64,000 nt of DNA from Gluconacetobacter liquefaciens (GTDB lineage Bacteria > Pseudomonadota > Alphaproteobacteria > Acetobacterales > Acetobacteraceae). The stretch covers positions 1-64,000 of the forward strand of contig NZ_QQAW01000013.1 in the NCBI RefSeq assembly GCF_003350405.1, in the 5' to 3' direction. This document shows, in pieces, positions 8,885 to 17,977 of the stretch. Under the pieces are notes generated by a model, which searched no databases, had not been told where the DNA came from, and saw nothing but the letters and a program-made list of their open reading frames with translations. The translations under genes and the position numbers were made by a program. Each line of letters begins with the position of its first letter. Position 1 is the first letter of the stretch.

Positions 8885-11800
8885 GGCGCGGCCTCGTCGC
8901 GCGCGGCACTCCACTCCGCCACCCGCGCCAGCCGCGCATAATCGGCAAAACGTGGGCTCTCACCGGGGTGCGGATGCGACAGATAAGGCTGGTCCGGATC
9001 GTCATACATCGCAATCAGCCCCCGCAGGCTTTCCCACGCGCCCTCGATCAGCGCGGCCAGCGCGTCCCCCTCGGCCAGCGGCAGGATCTTCCCGGCCTCG
9101 GCCCCGCCGGTCAGCCGCCAATAGGCCAGTTCACGCGCCGGCCCCGCCAGTTCCGGCCCGAAAGCCCCGCGTTCGGCCATCGCCGCCTCCAGCACCAGTT
9201 GCGACGACCACCCCGCCACCACCGTCTTGCGGTTCGGCAACGTCCCGGTCTTGTAGTCGATCAGCACCAGCGCCCCCGCCGCATCGCGGTCGATCCGGTC
9301 GGCCCGCCCGCGCAGCAGGAATGGCCCGCCCGGCAGGTCGTTCAGCGTCGCCTTGCCGCTCTGCTCGGTGCGCGTCAGCACGATCGGCGGCCCCTCGCCG
9401 GCCGCCCGCGCGGCCTCGGTGGCGATCACCCAGGATGCAATCCGCTCCAGTCGCGGCGCCCACCACGCCGCCAGCGCCGGCCGCAGCCGCGCCTCGGCCA
9501 GCGCCTCGGCAAACAGCGCCCGCAACCCGGCCTCGTCCGCCCGCTCTCCCGCCGGCTGGCGGCACCAGCGATCCAGCGCGGCATGCACGATGGTGCCGTA
9601 ATCGGCCGCATCCGCCGGCTCCTCGATCTCCTTCAGCCGGCGCAAGTCCAGAATATGCCGCGCATGGATCGCATACGGGTCGCGCATCCAGGTCTCGATC
9701 TCGGTAATCGTCAGCCGGCGCGGCCGCCAGTCCACCGGCGGGCAGGGCCGAGGCGGCGCCACCGGGCGCGGCGCCTCCACCGGCCGGTCCAGCCGTCCCA
9801 GCCACGCCAAAGCCGGATGCGCCGGCACCGCCTGCCCCCGCCCGGCGAGAAACGCATCCAGCCGCACCAGCCACCGCGCCGGCACGGTCGGCGCCCCGTC
9901 CCGCCGGCCGGGCACCGACAGCACGACCTCCCCCGCCGCACAGCCGCAGGCCACGAAATCATGCGCCGCCTGCCCGATCGCCCGCTCGGGCGAAGGCAGG
10001 CCCACCCGCGCCCGCATCGGCCGGCTCATCCACGGCCCCGGATCGGTCGCCGGCGGCCACACGCCCTCCACCAGCCCACCGAGCACCATGGTCTCGACCG
10101 ACTGCAACCGCGCTTCCATCAGGCCCCAGATAAAGATGCGCGGATGCAGCGCATGCTCGCTCCGTCCCCGCAACCCGCGCCGCGAGCGTACGGACAGCCC
10201 ACCCATCGAAGCGGTCAACACCCCTTCCAGCACCCACCCCGGCTGCGCCGGCAGCACGTCGCAGAACGCCACCATCCCCGCCAGATGCTGCCCCAGCGCG
10301 TTCCCGTCCTCACCCGCCCACAACCGGTCGGCACCCGATTTCTCGTCCGTCGCGGCCAGCGCCTCCGCCGCCGCGATCAACCCGGTCAGCAGATCGCCCA
10401 CCGGCCGGCTCCCCGCTGCGCCAAACTCCAGCACCGGCGCCAGACACCGCTCCAGCCGATCGACGAACCCCGCCAGATCCTCCGGCGCATCCGGCCGATC
10501 CGCCAGCGCGCCATGGGCATCATCCCGCGCCGCCGCCAACCGGTCGCGCAACCCCGCGAATCCCGGCCGAGGCGCCGGCCCCCGCAGCAACGCCCGCTCC
10601 AGCAACCGCGCCGAAGCACGGCACGCCCCCGGCGCCAGCCCGCAAGCCGCCAGAGGATGCTTCAGCAGCGACAGCAGCGCCACCGGCGACAACCCGCCGG
10701 ACGCCGCCCGCGCCAGCAGGCGCAGGAACACGGCCGGCGGCGTCGCATGCAGCGGCTCGCCCGCGCTGTCATCCGCCACCACGCCCCAGCGCGCCAGTTC
10801 CACCGCCACCCGCCCGGCCAGCCCCCGATCCGGCGTTACCAGCGCCGCCCGCCGTCCCGGCGTCACGATCGCCTGCCGCAACACCAGCGCGATCGCGGCA
10901 GCCTCCTCCTGCTGGTCGGCGGCCCGCAGCACCGACACCCCGTCCAGCGCCACCACGCCCTCGTCGCCCAGCCAGTCACCCAGCGCCGCCGCCGGCAGCA
11001 ACGCCCGCGCCAGCACCCCGCCCCGCGCCGCTGGGCAGGACACGGGCACCTCCGCCGTTCCCTCCCACACCGCCAGATCGGCCCGCGTCCGCTCCAACCC
11101 GCCCAGCAACCGCGCCAGCCCCGCCTGCGGATGCCCGTCCGGCAACGCCGCCCAGATCGCCTCGTCCAGCGACAGATCCACCCACGGCAGCACCAGCCGC
11201 CCCCCGGCCCGGCCCAGCACCGCATCCAGCACGTCGCGCACGGCCGGCACCGCATCGGTAAATCCCACGGCCCACAAACGCGATTCCGCATCCGGTGTCG
11301 CACGCCAGCGTTCCGCCTGCGCCCGCAGCAGCGCCACCTGCCGCGCCGCCGGATTCATCACCCCCTGCTCAGCCAGCCACGCCGGCCACACACTGGTGAC
11401 GATCGAGAGAAACCGCAGCGTCTCCCGCCAATGTTCCGCAAAATCCCCATCCGCCGCCAGCGGCAGCGTCTCGGCCAGATCGCACTCCGCCCACTCGGCA
11501 TCGTCCATCAGCTCGGCCAGCGCCCGCGCCAGCGGCCAAGCCTGGTCCAGCGACAGAACCTCCCCGAACGCATCCCCCGCCCTCAGGATCAGCAGCGCCA
11601 GCGTCGCCAGCCGCCGCAGCGGCTCGACAGCAGGCGGCAGATCCAGCGCCATATCCCCCGACAGCGCCAGCCCGGCCTCGTCCAGACTCCCCAGCGGCGC
11701 AATCCGCGGCAGCAAAAGCGGCCGCCCATCCGCCCGCCGCAGAAACGCCTCGGTCAGCGCACGCGCGGCGCGACGACTGGGCAACAGGATCAGCCCGTCA

Positions 11801-11898
11801 CCACTGCGTTGCGGATCGTCCTCCACCCCCGCCATCCAGCGTGCCGCGATCTCGTCCAGAAACGGCACATGCGGCGGAACGGTGGCAATCAGGCTCAC
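8881..11898 (-). CDS. addB: Double-strand break repair protein AddB
   Basis: 1005 residues from GTG 11898. That codon overlaps the stop of the preceding gene (GTGA); a longer frame to 11994 would run through that gene. The N-terminal half has the AddB helicase-like fold (LILLPSRRAARALTEAFLRR) without an obvious Walker A lysine. The C-terminal PD-(D/E)XK nuclease has RGRADRID followed by LIDYKTGTLPN. AddB partners AddA in end resection and Chi recognition. Length and domain order fit the alphaproteobacterial AddB type. Confidence 0.93.
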   Translation of the reverse strand: MSLIATVPPHVPFLDEIAARWMAGVEDDPQRSGDGLILLPSRRAARALTEAFLRRADGRPLLLPRIAPLGSLDEAGLALSGDMALDLPPAVEPLRRLATLALLILRAGDAFGEVLSLDQAWPLARALAELMDDAEWAECDLAETLPLAADGDFAEHWRETLRFLSIVTSVWPAWLAEQGVMNPAARQVALLRAQAERWRATPDAESRLWAVGFTDAVPAVRDVLDAVLGRAGGRLVLPWVDLSLDEAIWAALPDGHPQAGLARLLGGLERTRADLAVWEGTAEVPVSCPAARGGVLARALLPAAALGDWLGDEGVVALDGVSVLRAADQQEEAAAIALVLRQAIVTPGRRAALVTPDRGLAGRVAVELARWGVVADDSAGEPLHATPPAVFLRLLARAASGGLSPVALLSLLKHPLAACGLAPGACRASARLLERALLRGPAPRPGFAGLRDRLAAARDDAHGALADRPDAPEDLAGFVDRLERCLAPVLEFGAAGSRPVGDLLTGLIAAAEALAATDEKSGADRLWAGEDGNALGQHLAGMVAFCDVLPAQPGWVLEGVLTASMGGLSVRSRRGLRGRSEHALHPRIFIWGLMEARLQSVETMVLGGLVEGVWPPATDPGPWMSRPMRARVGLPSPERAIGQAAHDFVACGCAAGEVVLSVPGRRDGAPTVPARWLVRLDAFLAGRGQAVPAHPALAWLGRLDRPVEAPRPVAPPRPCPPVDWRPRRLTITEIETWMRDPYAIHARHILDLRRLKEIEEPADAADYGTIVHAALDRWCRQPAGERADEAGLRALFAEALAEARLRPALAAWWAPRLERIASWVIATEAARAAGEGPPIVLTRTEQSGKATLNDLPGGPFLLRGRADRIDRDAAGALVLIDYKTGTLPNRKTVVAGWSSQLVLEAAMAERGAFGPELAGPARELAYWRLTGGAEAGKILPLAEGDALAALIEGAWESLRGLIAMYDDPDQPYLSHPHPGESPRFADYARLARVAEWSAARDEAAP

Positions 11899-12665
11899 GA
11901 CGCGGCGTCCCGCTCGGCCGCATCCGGCTCCCGCGCCAGACGCAGCGCCCGCGTCGCCGCCGGCAGATCCTCCGGCCGGGACAGATGGCACCACACCGAA
12001 TCATGCACGATCCCGTACAGCCGCCCCCGCGCGATGGCGCGATCCCAAAGCAGATTCAGGCTGAACGGCCCCGGCGGGGCATCGGCGAACAGGGCCGGCG
12101 TCGCCAGTTGCACACCGGCAAAAACGTAGGGCGTCACCATCCCCGGCTCCGCCCGGCACAGCCGCCCGTCCGGATCGGAGGTAAAATCCCCCTGCCCCAC
12201 CGCCCCCACCGCCAGACTGGTCCGCGCCAGCAGCAGCAACGCATCCATCCGCGCGGGGTCGAACGCGGCGGCCAGCCGGCGCAACGCCGCCACCGGCCCG
12301 TTCAGCCAGAGGGAATCGCCATTCAACAGAAAGAACGGCTCCGGCCCCAGCGCCCCATCCCGCAACGCGGCGGCGGCGCTGCCGCCACTTTCCAGCAACG
12401 TCTCCTCGGCCCGGATCGTCACATGCGGCCCCCGCCCGGCCTCGGCGCGGGCACACAACGCGGCACGCACCTTGCCGGCCTGCCAGCACACATTCACCAC
12501 CACCTCCGGCACCCCGGCCGTCTCCAGCCGGTCCAGCACATGGTCCAGTATCGGGCGCCCATCCACCGTCAGCAGCGGCTTGGCCGTCTCCTCGGTCAGC
12601 GGCCGCATCCGGCTGCCGGCGCCGGCCGCGAACAGCATCGCCTTCTGTGGCATCGCAATGCTCAT
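11895..12665 (-). CDS. Nucleotidyltransferase, MurU-like (MurNAc-1-phosphate uridylyltransferase)
   Basis: 256 residues. Sugar nucleotidyltransferase signature near the N-terminus (LFAAGAGSRMRPLTEETAKP), then LLNGDSLWL with the metal-binding Asp. The position between tsaE and addB is where murU lies in many alphaproteobacteria. There it makes UDP-MurNAc from recycled MurNAc-1-phosphate, bypassing fosfomycin-sensitive synthesis. ATG 12665 overlaps the tsaE stop by 4 bases. The usual kinase partner amgK is not between tsaE and this gene. Substrate is inferred from synteny, so no symbol is assigned. Confidence 0.82.
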   Translation of the reverse strand: MSIAMPQKAMLFAAGAGSRMRPLTEETAKPLLTVDGRPILDHVLDRLETAGVPEVVVNVCWQAGKVRAALCARAEAGRGPHVTIRAEETLLESGGSAAAALRDGALGPEPFFLLNGDSLWLNGPVAALRRLAAAFDPARMDALLLLARTSLAVGAVGQGDFTSDPDGRLCRAEPGMVTPYVFAGVQLATPALFADAPPGPFSLNLLWDRAIARGRLYGIVHDSVWCHLSRPEDLPAATRALRLAREPDAAERDAAS

Positions 12666-13132
12666 GCCGACCTCCCCGCCGCCAGTCCGGCCCATACCGG
12701 CCGTCCGTCCCAGCCTTCGATCCGCGCCCCGCGCGTCTCCTCGCCCGTCACCGACAGCGTAATCCGCAGCGCATCCGCCGGCGCCAGCGCCCCCAGCCGA
12801 TCGGGCCATTCCACCAGCACGATGCCCTCGCACGCATCGTCCCAGCCCAGTTCATGCAGCCCCTCCGGCCCCGCCAGCCGCCACAGATCGAAATGCGCGA
12901 TCGCCCCCCCCGGCGCGTCGTAACTCTGCACCAGCGTATAGGTCGGGCTCGGCACTTCCATGTCAGGGTCCCCACAGGCCGCCCGCAGGAAAGCGCGGGA
13001 AAACACGCTCTTCCCGGCCCCCAGCACCCCGGAGAGCAGGATGGCATCCCCCGGCCGCGCCGCGCCGGCCAGCCGCCGGGCCAGGTCCTCCGTCGCGTGC
13101 TGGTCGGGTAAATCGATGGTCAGTTCTTGCAT
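12662..13132 (-). CDS. tsaE: tRNA threonylcarbamoyladenosine biosynthesis ATPase TsaE
   Basis: 156 residues. P-loop GVLGAGKS at residues 35-42 (Ser replaces the usual Thr), then the family motif SPTYTLVQSY, HFDLWRL and the late VEWPDRLG. TsaE works with TsaB and TsaD to place t6A at position 37 of ANN-reading tRNAs. ATG 13132 is chosen; an upstream in-frame start at 13168 adds only a poor Gly/His segment. First gene of the minus-strand operon, divergent from the reductase at 13274, so promoters for both should lie in 13133-13273. Confidence 0.93.
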   Translation of the reverse strand: MQELTIDLPDQHATEDLARRLAGAARPGDAILLSGVLGAGKSVFSRAFLRAACGDPDMEVPSPTYTLVQSYDAPGGAIAHFDLWRLAGPEGLHELGWDDACEGIVLVEWPDRLGALAPADALRITLSVTGEETRGARIEGWDGRPVWAGLAAGRSA

Positions 13133-13273
13133 CCGGTCATGATGCCCACCGCCCCGGCAGGGGCACAAGACCCCGTTTTCCCCGCCCTCCTATCCGCCCA
13201 TCTTGCACTCGGCGAAAACAGACCGCACAACCGAAGCCCTGATCGTTCAGCAGCGCAGCAACACGGAACCGAC

Positions 13274-14293
13274 ATGACCGACGCCCCCACCCTCTCGACC
13301 GATGTCGCCATCATCGGCGCCGGCCCCACCGGCCTGTTCGCGGCGTTCGAATGCGGCATGCTGAAACTGGATTGCGTGCTGCTCGACGCATTGGACAGCA
13401 TCGGCGGCCAATGCGCGGCCCTCTATCCGGAAAAGCCGATCTACGACATCCCCGCCCACCCCGCGATCGAAGGCGGCGCGCTGATCGAGGCCCTGGACCG
13501 GCAGATCGCCCCCTTCGCCGTCCCCCGCCTGCTCGGCCGCCGGGTCGAGGGGCTGGAGGGCCATCGCGGCGCCTTCACCCTGCGCACCGACAAGGGCGAC
13601 GTCATCAGCGCCCGCGCCGTCATCATCGCCGCCGGTGCCGGCGCCTTCGGCCCCAACCGCCCGCCGCTGGCCGGGCTGGAGGGCTTCGAGGCCACGGGCG
13701 CGGTGCAGTATTACGTCCGCCGCCGCGCCGATTTCACCGGCACCCGCATCGTCATCGCCGGCGGCGGCGATTCCGCCATCGACTGGGCGCTGGCACTGAA
13801 GGACGAAGCCGAGAAGATCTTTCTGGTCCACCGCCGCGACCGTTTCCGCGCAGCACCCGAAAGCCTGCGCCAACTCGACGAAGCCGTCGCCGCCGGCCGC
13901 ATCGAGAAGATCGTCCCCTACCAGCTCCACGGCCTGCACGGCACCAACGGCACGCTGCACGGCGTGGAAGTCGCGACGCTGGACGGCGACACCCGCGTGC
14001 TGGAAGCCGACCGCCTGCTCCCCTTCTTCGGCCTGTCGACCGATCTCGGCCCGATCGCCCAATGGGACCTCGACTCCATCCGCAGCACCATCCCCGTGGT
14101 GCCCTCAAGCTGCGAGACCTCGCTGCCCGGCGTGTTCGCCATCGGCGACGTGGCCACCTATCCCGGCAAGCTGAAACTGATCCTGCAAGGCTTCAGCGAG
14201 GCCGCCATGGCCGCCCACGCCATCCACCCCATCGTGCGGCCCGATACCGCGCTCCATTTCGAATACTCCACCAGCAAGGGCGTGCCCGGCTGA
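13274..14293 (+). CDS. Ferredoxin/flavodoxin-NADP(+) reductase, thioredoxin-reductase type
   Basis: 339 residues. FAD-binding Rossmann motif IIGAGPTGLFAAFE at about residues 12-25, a SIGGQCAALYPEKPIYDIP segment typical of YumC-like reductases, and a second nucleotide fold IAGGGDSAIDWA for NADPH. The CxxC redox pair of true thioredoxin reductases is absent. The C-terminus has the FAD contact GVFAIGDVATYPGKLKLI. It moves electrons between NADPH and ferredoxin or flavodoxin in the cytosol. ATG 13274 is chosen; an open extension back to 13127 lies in the divergent promoter region. Confidence 0.9.
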   Translation: MTDAPTLSTDVAIIGAGPTGLFAAFECGMLKLDCVLLDALDSIGGQCAALYPEKPIYDIPAHPAIEGGALIEALDRQIAPFAVPRLLGRRVEGLEGHRGAFTLRTDKGDVISARAVIIAAGAGAFGPNRPPLAGLEGFEATGAVQYYVRRRADFTGTRIVIAGGGDSAIDWALALKDEAEKIFLVHRRDRFRAAPESLRQLDEAVAAGRIEKIVPYQLHGLHGTNGTLHGVEVATLDGDTRVLEADRLLPFFGLSTDLGPIAQWDLDSIRSTIPVVPSSCETSLPGVFAIGDVATYPGKLKLILQGFSEAAMAAHAIHPIVRPDTALHFEYSTSKGVPG

Positions 14294-14421
14294 CCCACGA
14301 CACACCGCCGGGGGCCGGCCGCGCGCCGGCCTTCCGGAGATTTTGATTTCCCGCCGAACGGATAACCGGGCCACAAGACAGGCCCCGAAACCTGCCAGCC
14401 CGGCACAGCCGGCGGGAACCG

Positions 14422-15429
14422 ATGCTCGAAGATGCACTCCTGCCCACCGCCGACAGCCTCGGGCCGCCCTCCTCCGACTGGGAAGAAATCGGCGCCTTCT
14501 GCCGGCAGGTCTACATGCCCTACCGCACGCGCCCGCTCACCCCGGCCGCTCCGTGCGCCACCCTGTGCGCGCGTGCGGCAGGAGGCATCGTCGCCACCCG
14601 CTTTTCCTACGGCGTCCCGGTCCATCTCTCCGATTTCGACCCCGCCGCCGGGCGCGTCCTGGTCCTGACCACCCTGCGCGGCAGTATCGAGCACGCCGCG
14701 TCCGGCGGGGGCAGCCTCGTCACCCGGCCGGGCGAAAGCTTCGTTGCCGATTGCAGCCGCACCCCATACTGGCTGAACGCCAGCCCCGATCACCTCCAGC
14801 TCAACCTGACGATCGCGCACGACATGCTGGCCGCCACCGCCCGGCACTGGTTCGACGTCACGCCCGACGACACGCTCTGGACGGCCCGGGTCCGCTTCGG
14901 CAACCGGCATTCCCCCTGGATCGCCCTGCTGGACCACGTCACCCGCACCCTGTCCCAACCGGCGTACGACACAACCGCCCCGCGCCTCCAGGCCCGCCTC
15001 GCGGAAAGCCTCTGCATCGACCTGCTGCACAACTGGGCCACCGCCGCCGGCATCGACCTCAGCCGTCCCGCCCATGCGGCCCCCTTCTACGTCCGCCGCG
15101 CCGAAGATTTCATGCGTGCCCACGCCGCCGCCCTGCCGACCATGGCCCAGGTCGCCGCCGCCGCCGGCATCAGCGTGCGCGCCCTCTCCGGCGCCTTCCG
15201 CCAGCACCGCGACACCACCCCCAGCGCCTTCCTGCGCGAACAGCGCCTGCTCGGCGCCCATGCCGACCTGCACGCCGCCCTCCCGCACGACACCGTCAGC
15301 ACCATCGCCAGCCGCTGGGGCTACGTGAATTTCAGCGCATTCGCACAGGCTTTTCGCACACGCTTCCACGAGCTGCCTTCAGCCACGCTCGCCCGCGCTC
15401 ACCATGGGTTGAACGCCGAACAGCCATAA
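14422..15429 (+). CDS. AraC-family transcriptional regulator
   Basis: 335 residues. The N-terminal 190 residues resemble the AraC_binding_2 sensor domain ([31 protein letters not shown]). The C-terminal AraC/XylS double helix-turn-helix covers about residues 225-325 ([20 protein letters not shown], then [20 protein letters not shown]). It precedes the serine hydrolase by a short gap holding an 8-bp inverted repeat, so it may control that gene and the alr-dadA pair. Ligand unknown. Confidence 0.85.
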   Translation: MLEDALLPTADSLGPPSSDWEEIGAFCRQVYMPYRTRPLTPAAPCATLCARAAGGIVATRFSYGVPVHLSDFDPAAGRVLVLTTLRGSIEHAASGGGSLVTRPGESFVADCSRTPYWLNASPDHLQLNLTIAHDMLAATARHWFDVTPDDTLWTARVRFGNRHSPWIALLDHVTRTLSQPAYDTTAPRLQARLAESLCIDLLHNWATAAGIDLSRPAHAAPFYVRRAEDFMRAHAAALPTMAQVAAAAGISVRALSGAFRQHRDTTPSAFLREQRLLGAHADLHAALPHDTVSTIASRWGYVNFSAFAQAFRTRFHELPSATLARAHHGLNAEQP

Positions 15430-15491
15430 ACCTGCCGACCGAAGGCACCCAATGCCGATCACAGGCAGAGACCGCCCCTCACCGGCAGCAT

Positions 15492-15520
15492 TGTCCAATT
15501 TATTCTCTTTCCATTGGACA
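15492..15520. promoter_or_regulatory. Perfect 8-bp inverted repeat before the serine hydrolase
   Basis: Arms TGTCCAAT (15492-15499) and ATTGGACA (15513-15520) are perfect complements, separated by 13 AT-rich bases. Centre-to-centre spacing is 21 bp, two helical turns. It ends 3 bases before ATG 15524. The local AT-richness stands out in this GC-rich DNA. A regulator site is likely; the upstream AraC-type protein is a candidate. Confidence 0.55.
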
Positions 15521-15523
15521 GTT

Positions 15524-16705
15524 ATGCACAAAGAACCAAAATCCCGATATGACGCGATCCTCGCCGATGCCACGGCCGGCCCGGCCCGGGTCCCCGGCGT
15601 CGTCGCCATGCTCACCGACCGTCGGCGGACGATCTACGAAGGCGCCGCCGGCGAACGCCGACCGGACGGCACCGCGATGACGACGGATACGGTTTTCCGC
15701 ATCTTCTCCTGCACCAAGGCCATCGCCGGCGTCGCCGTCATGCAACTGGTCGAAGACGGACAGCTCGATCTCGACGCCCCCGCCAGGCGCTACGTCCCCG
15801 AACTCGGCGCCATCCAGGTCCTGGAAGGCTTCGCGCCCGACGGCACCCCCCTCCTGCGCGCCCCGAAACGCGACATCACCACGCGCATGCTCATGCTGCA
15901 CACGGCCGGATTCGGCTATGATTTCTTCAACGAGCCCTATCGCCAACTGGCCGAAACCGGCCGCCTTCCCGGCATCGTCTCCGCCACCCGGGCCGCCATC
16001 ACGGCCCCCCTCCTGTTCGACCCCGGCGAACGTTGGAATTATGGCGTCAATATCGACTGGGCCGGACAGGTCGTGGAACGGATCGCCGGCGCCCGCCTGG
16101 GCGAAATCCTGCTGGCGCGCGTGTTCGCCCCCCTCGGCATGACCGACACCAGCTTCACCCTCACCCCGGCCGCGCAGACGCGCCTGGCCTGCCTGTACCA
16201 GCGCGAACCAGATGGCACGCTGACCCCCCGCCCCGATTTCGAACTGGCGCAGGAGCCCGAACTGCACATGGCCGGCCACGGGCTCTATTCCACTGTCGGC
16301 GACTACATGCGCTTCATCCGCATGATCCTCGATGACGGCATGGGCGAACACGGGCGCGTCCTGCGCGCCGAAACCGTCGCCGCCATGGCCACGAACGGCC
16401 TGGGCGATCTCCGGATCACCCCGCTGCGTGGCGTCATCCCCACCCTGTCGAACGATGCGGAGTTCTTCCCCGGCCTTCCCAAATCATGGGGCTACAGCTT
16501 CATGATCAACGACGCACCCGCGCCGACCGGCAGGCCGGCAGGCGCGCTCGGCTGGGCCGGACTGGCCAATCTCTATTACTGGATCGACCGGCAGAACGGC
16601 CTGGGCGGCTTCTGGGCCACCCAGATCCTGCCCTTCGCCGACGGCCCGTCATTCGAAGGCTTCATGGCGCTCGAAACAACCGCCTACGCCGGGCACGATC
16701 GCTGA
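15524..16705 (+). CDS. Beta-lactamase-family serine hydrolase (family VIII esterase / class C type)
   Basis: 393 residues from ATG 15524; an in-frame ATG at 15452 with GAAGG upstream is an alternative that would place the palindrome inside the gene. The catalytic S62-C-T-K65 tetrad is present (SxxK), a later Tyr in [12 protein letters not shown] is the likely YxN equivalent, and GWAG stands where KTG or WGG normally occurs. No signal peptide is evident. This group includes esterases and D-aminopeptidases. The next genes are alr and dadA, so release of D-alanine from esters or peptides is possible, but the substrate is unproven. Confidence 0.82.
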   Translation: MHKEPKSRYDAILADATAGPARVPGVVAMLTDRRRTIYEGAAGERRPDGTAMTTDTVFRIFSCTKAIAGVAVMQLVEDGQLDLDAPARRYVPELGAIQVLEGFAPDGTPLLRAPKRDITTRMLMLHTAGFGYDFFNEPYRQLAETGRLPGIVSATRAAITAPLLFDPGERWNYGVNIDWAGQVVERIAGARLGEILLARVFAPLGMTDTSFTLTPAAQTRLACLYQREPDGTLTPRPDFELAQEPELHMAGHGLYSTVGDYMRFIRMILDDGMGEHGRVLRAETVAAMATNGLGDLRITPLRGVIPTLSNDAEFFPGLPKSWGYSFMINDAPAPTGRPAGALGWAGLANLYYWIDRQNGLGGFWATQILPFADGPSFEGFMALETTAYAGHDR

Positions 16706-16804
16706 CCCCACCGCATGCCGGGCCTGCCCCCACACGGGCGGCCCGATATTGCGTCACCCCGAAATTGGTCTATCGTCACCGCTTCCGACGGGAGCCCGCG
16801 ATAC

Positions 16805-17977
16805 GTGCCAGTCGACGCTGCACCACAGACCTTTTCCGCCATCCCGGCCGACTGCGCCGGCGGTATCCTGACCATCGACCTGTCCGCCCTGGCCGCGAAT
16901 TACCGGACCCTGCGCGACCGGGTGGGTCCGGCCGTCACCTGCGCCGCCGCCGTCAAGGCCGATGCCTACGGGCTGGGTGCCGCGCGCGTGGTGCCGGCGC
17001 TGTACCGCGCGGGCTGCCGCACCTTCTTCGTCGCCCACCTCGCCGAAGGCGCGGCCATCCGCCCCCTGCTCGGCCCCGACTGCACGATCTTCGTCCTCAA
17101 CGGCGCCATGCCGGGCACCGAAGCCGCCCTGCACGCGGCCGGCCTGGTCCCGGTCCTGAACAGCCTGGAGCAGATCACCCGCTGGCGCGCCCTGGCCCAC
17201 CAGACCGGCGCGTCCCTCCCCGCCGCCCTGCAACTCGACAGCGGCATGTCCCGCTTCGGCCTGTCGGAGGAAGACCTCGGCACGCTGCTGGCCGAAAATG
17301 CCCCGCTGGCCGGCCTCGCCCCGAAACTGGTCATGAGCCACCTGGCCTGCGCCGACGAACCCGCGCACCCGGCCAACCACGCCCAGCACACCGCCTTCCA
17401 GCGCCTGCGCGCCCGCCTGCCCGCCATGCCCGCCAGCCTGGCGGCGTCCTCCGGCCTGTTCCTCGGCCCCGACTGGCATTTCGACATGGTGCGCCCCGGC
17501 GCCGCGCTGTACGGCATCAACCCCACGCCCGGCCAGCCGAACCCGATGCACCCGGTCGTCCGGCTCCAGGCCAGACTCATCCAGACCCGCCAGATCGGCC
17601 CCGGCACGGCGGTCGGCTACGGCGCGGGCTTCATCGCCGACCGCCCCAGCCGGATCGCAACGCTGGCCGTCGGCTACGGCGACGGCTTCCCCCGCGCCAT
17701 CGGTGGCCGGGGCCACGCCATCCTGCCCACCCGGCCGGATATCATGCTGCCGATCGTCGGCCGGATTTCCATGGACTGCCTGGCGGTCGACGTCACCGCT
17801 CTCGGCAGCACACCCCTCGCCGCCGGCACCGCGCTGGACCTGATCGGCCCCCACCACCCACTCGAAGAGGCCGCCGCCGCCGCCGGCACCATCGGCTACG
17901 AACTGCTGACCGGCCTGGGCGCGCGCTACCATCGCCTCTATCGCGACGACACATCACCGCAGGGAGAGAACGCGTGA
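16805..17977 (+). CDS. alr: Alanine racemase
   Basis: 390 residues from GTG 16805, which has GGGAG about 11 bases upstream; the open frame extends to 16715 but that part is not family-like. PLP lysine K51 lies in AAAVKADAYGLG. The second catalytic tyrosine region is GYGAGF, and the C-terminal domain has VGRISMD. It interconverts L- and D-alanine. The stop overlaps the dadA start (GTGA, 17974-17977), so the two are co-translated. With DadA this fits alanine catabolism, though it may also supply D-Ala for peptidoglycan. Confidence 0.92.
   Translation: MPVDAAPQTFSAIPADCAGGILTIDLSALAANYRTLRDRVGPAVTCAAAVKADAYGLGAARVVPALYRAGCRTFFVAHLAEGAAIRPLLGPDCTIFVLNGAMPGTEAALHAAGLVPVLNSLEQITRWRALAHQTGASLPAALQLDSGMSRFGLSEEDLGTLLAENAPLAGLAPKLVMSHLACADEPAHPANHAQHTAFQRLRARLPAMPASLAASSGLFLGPDWHFDMVRPGAALYGINPTPGQPNPMHPVVRLQARLIQTRQIGPGTAVGYGAGFIADRPSRIATLAVGYGDGFPRAIGGRGHAILPTRPDIMLPIVGRISMDCLAVDVTALGSTPLAAGTALDLIGPHHPLEEAAAAAGTIGYELLTGLGARYHRLYRDDTSPQGENA

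Noticed and set aside
5390-8941. 1183-codon open frame on the plus strand opposite addA
   Set aside because: It mirrors addA, is Arg/Pro/His-rich with no domain, and is a by-product of high GC at third codon positions.
8968-12129. 1053-codon open frame on the plus strand opposite addB
   Set aside because: Same reason: a low-complexity Arg/Pro/Gln product with no family features, while addB on the other strand has clear nuclease motifs.
16486-17973. Upstream extension of the dadA frame through alr
   Set aside because: The first 496 codons are Arg/Pro-rich shadow of the serine hydrolase and alr; dadA begins at the GTG overlapping the alr stop.
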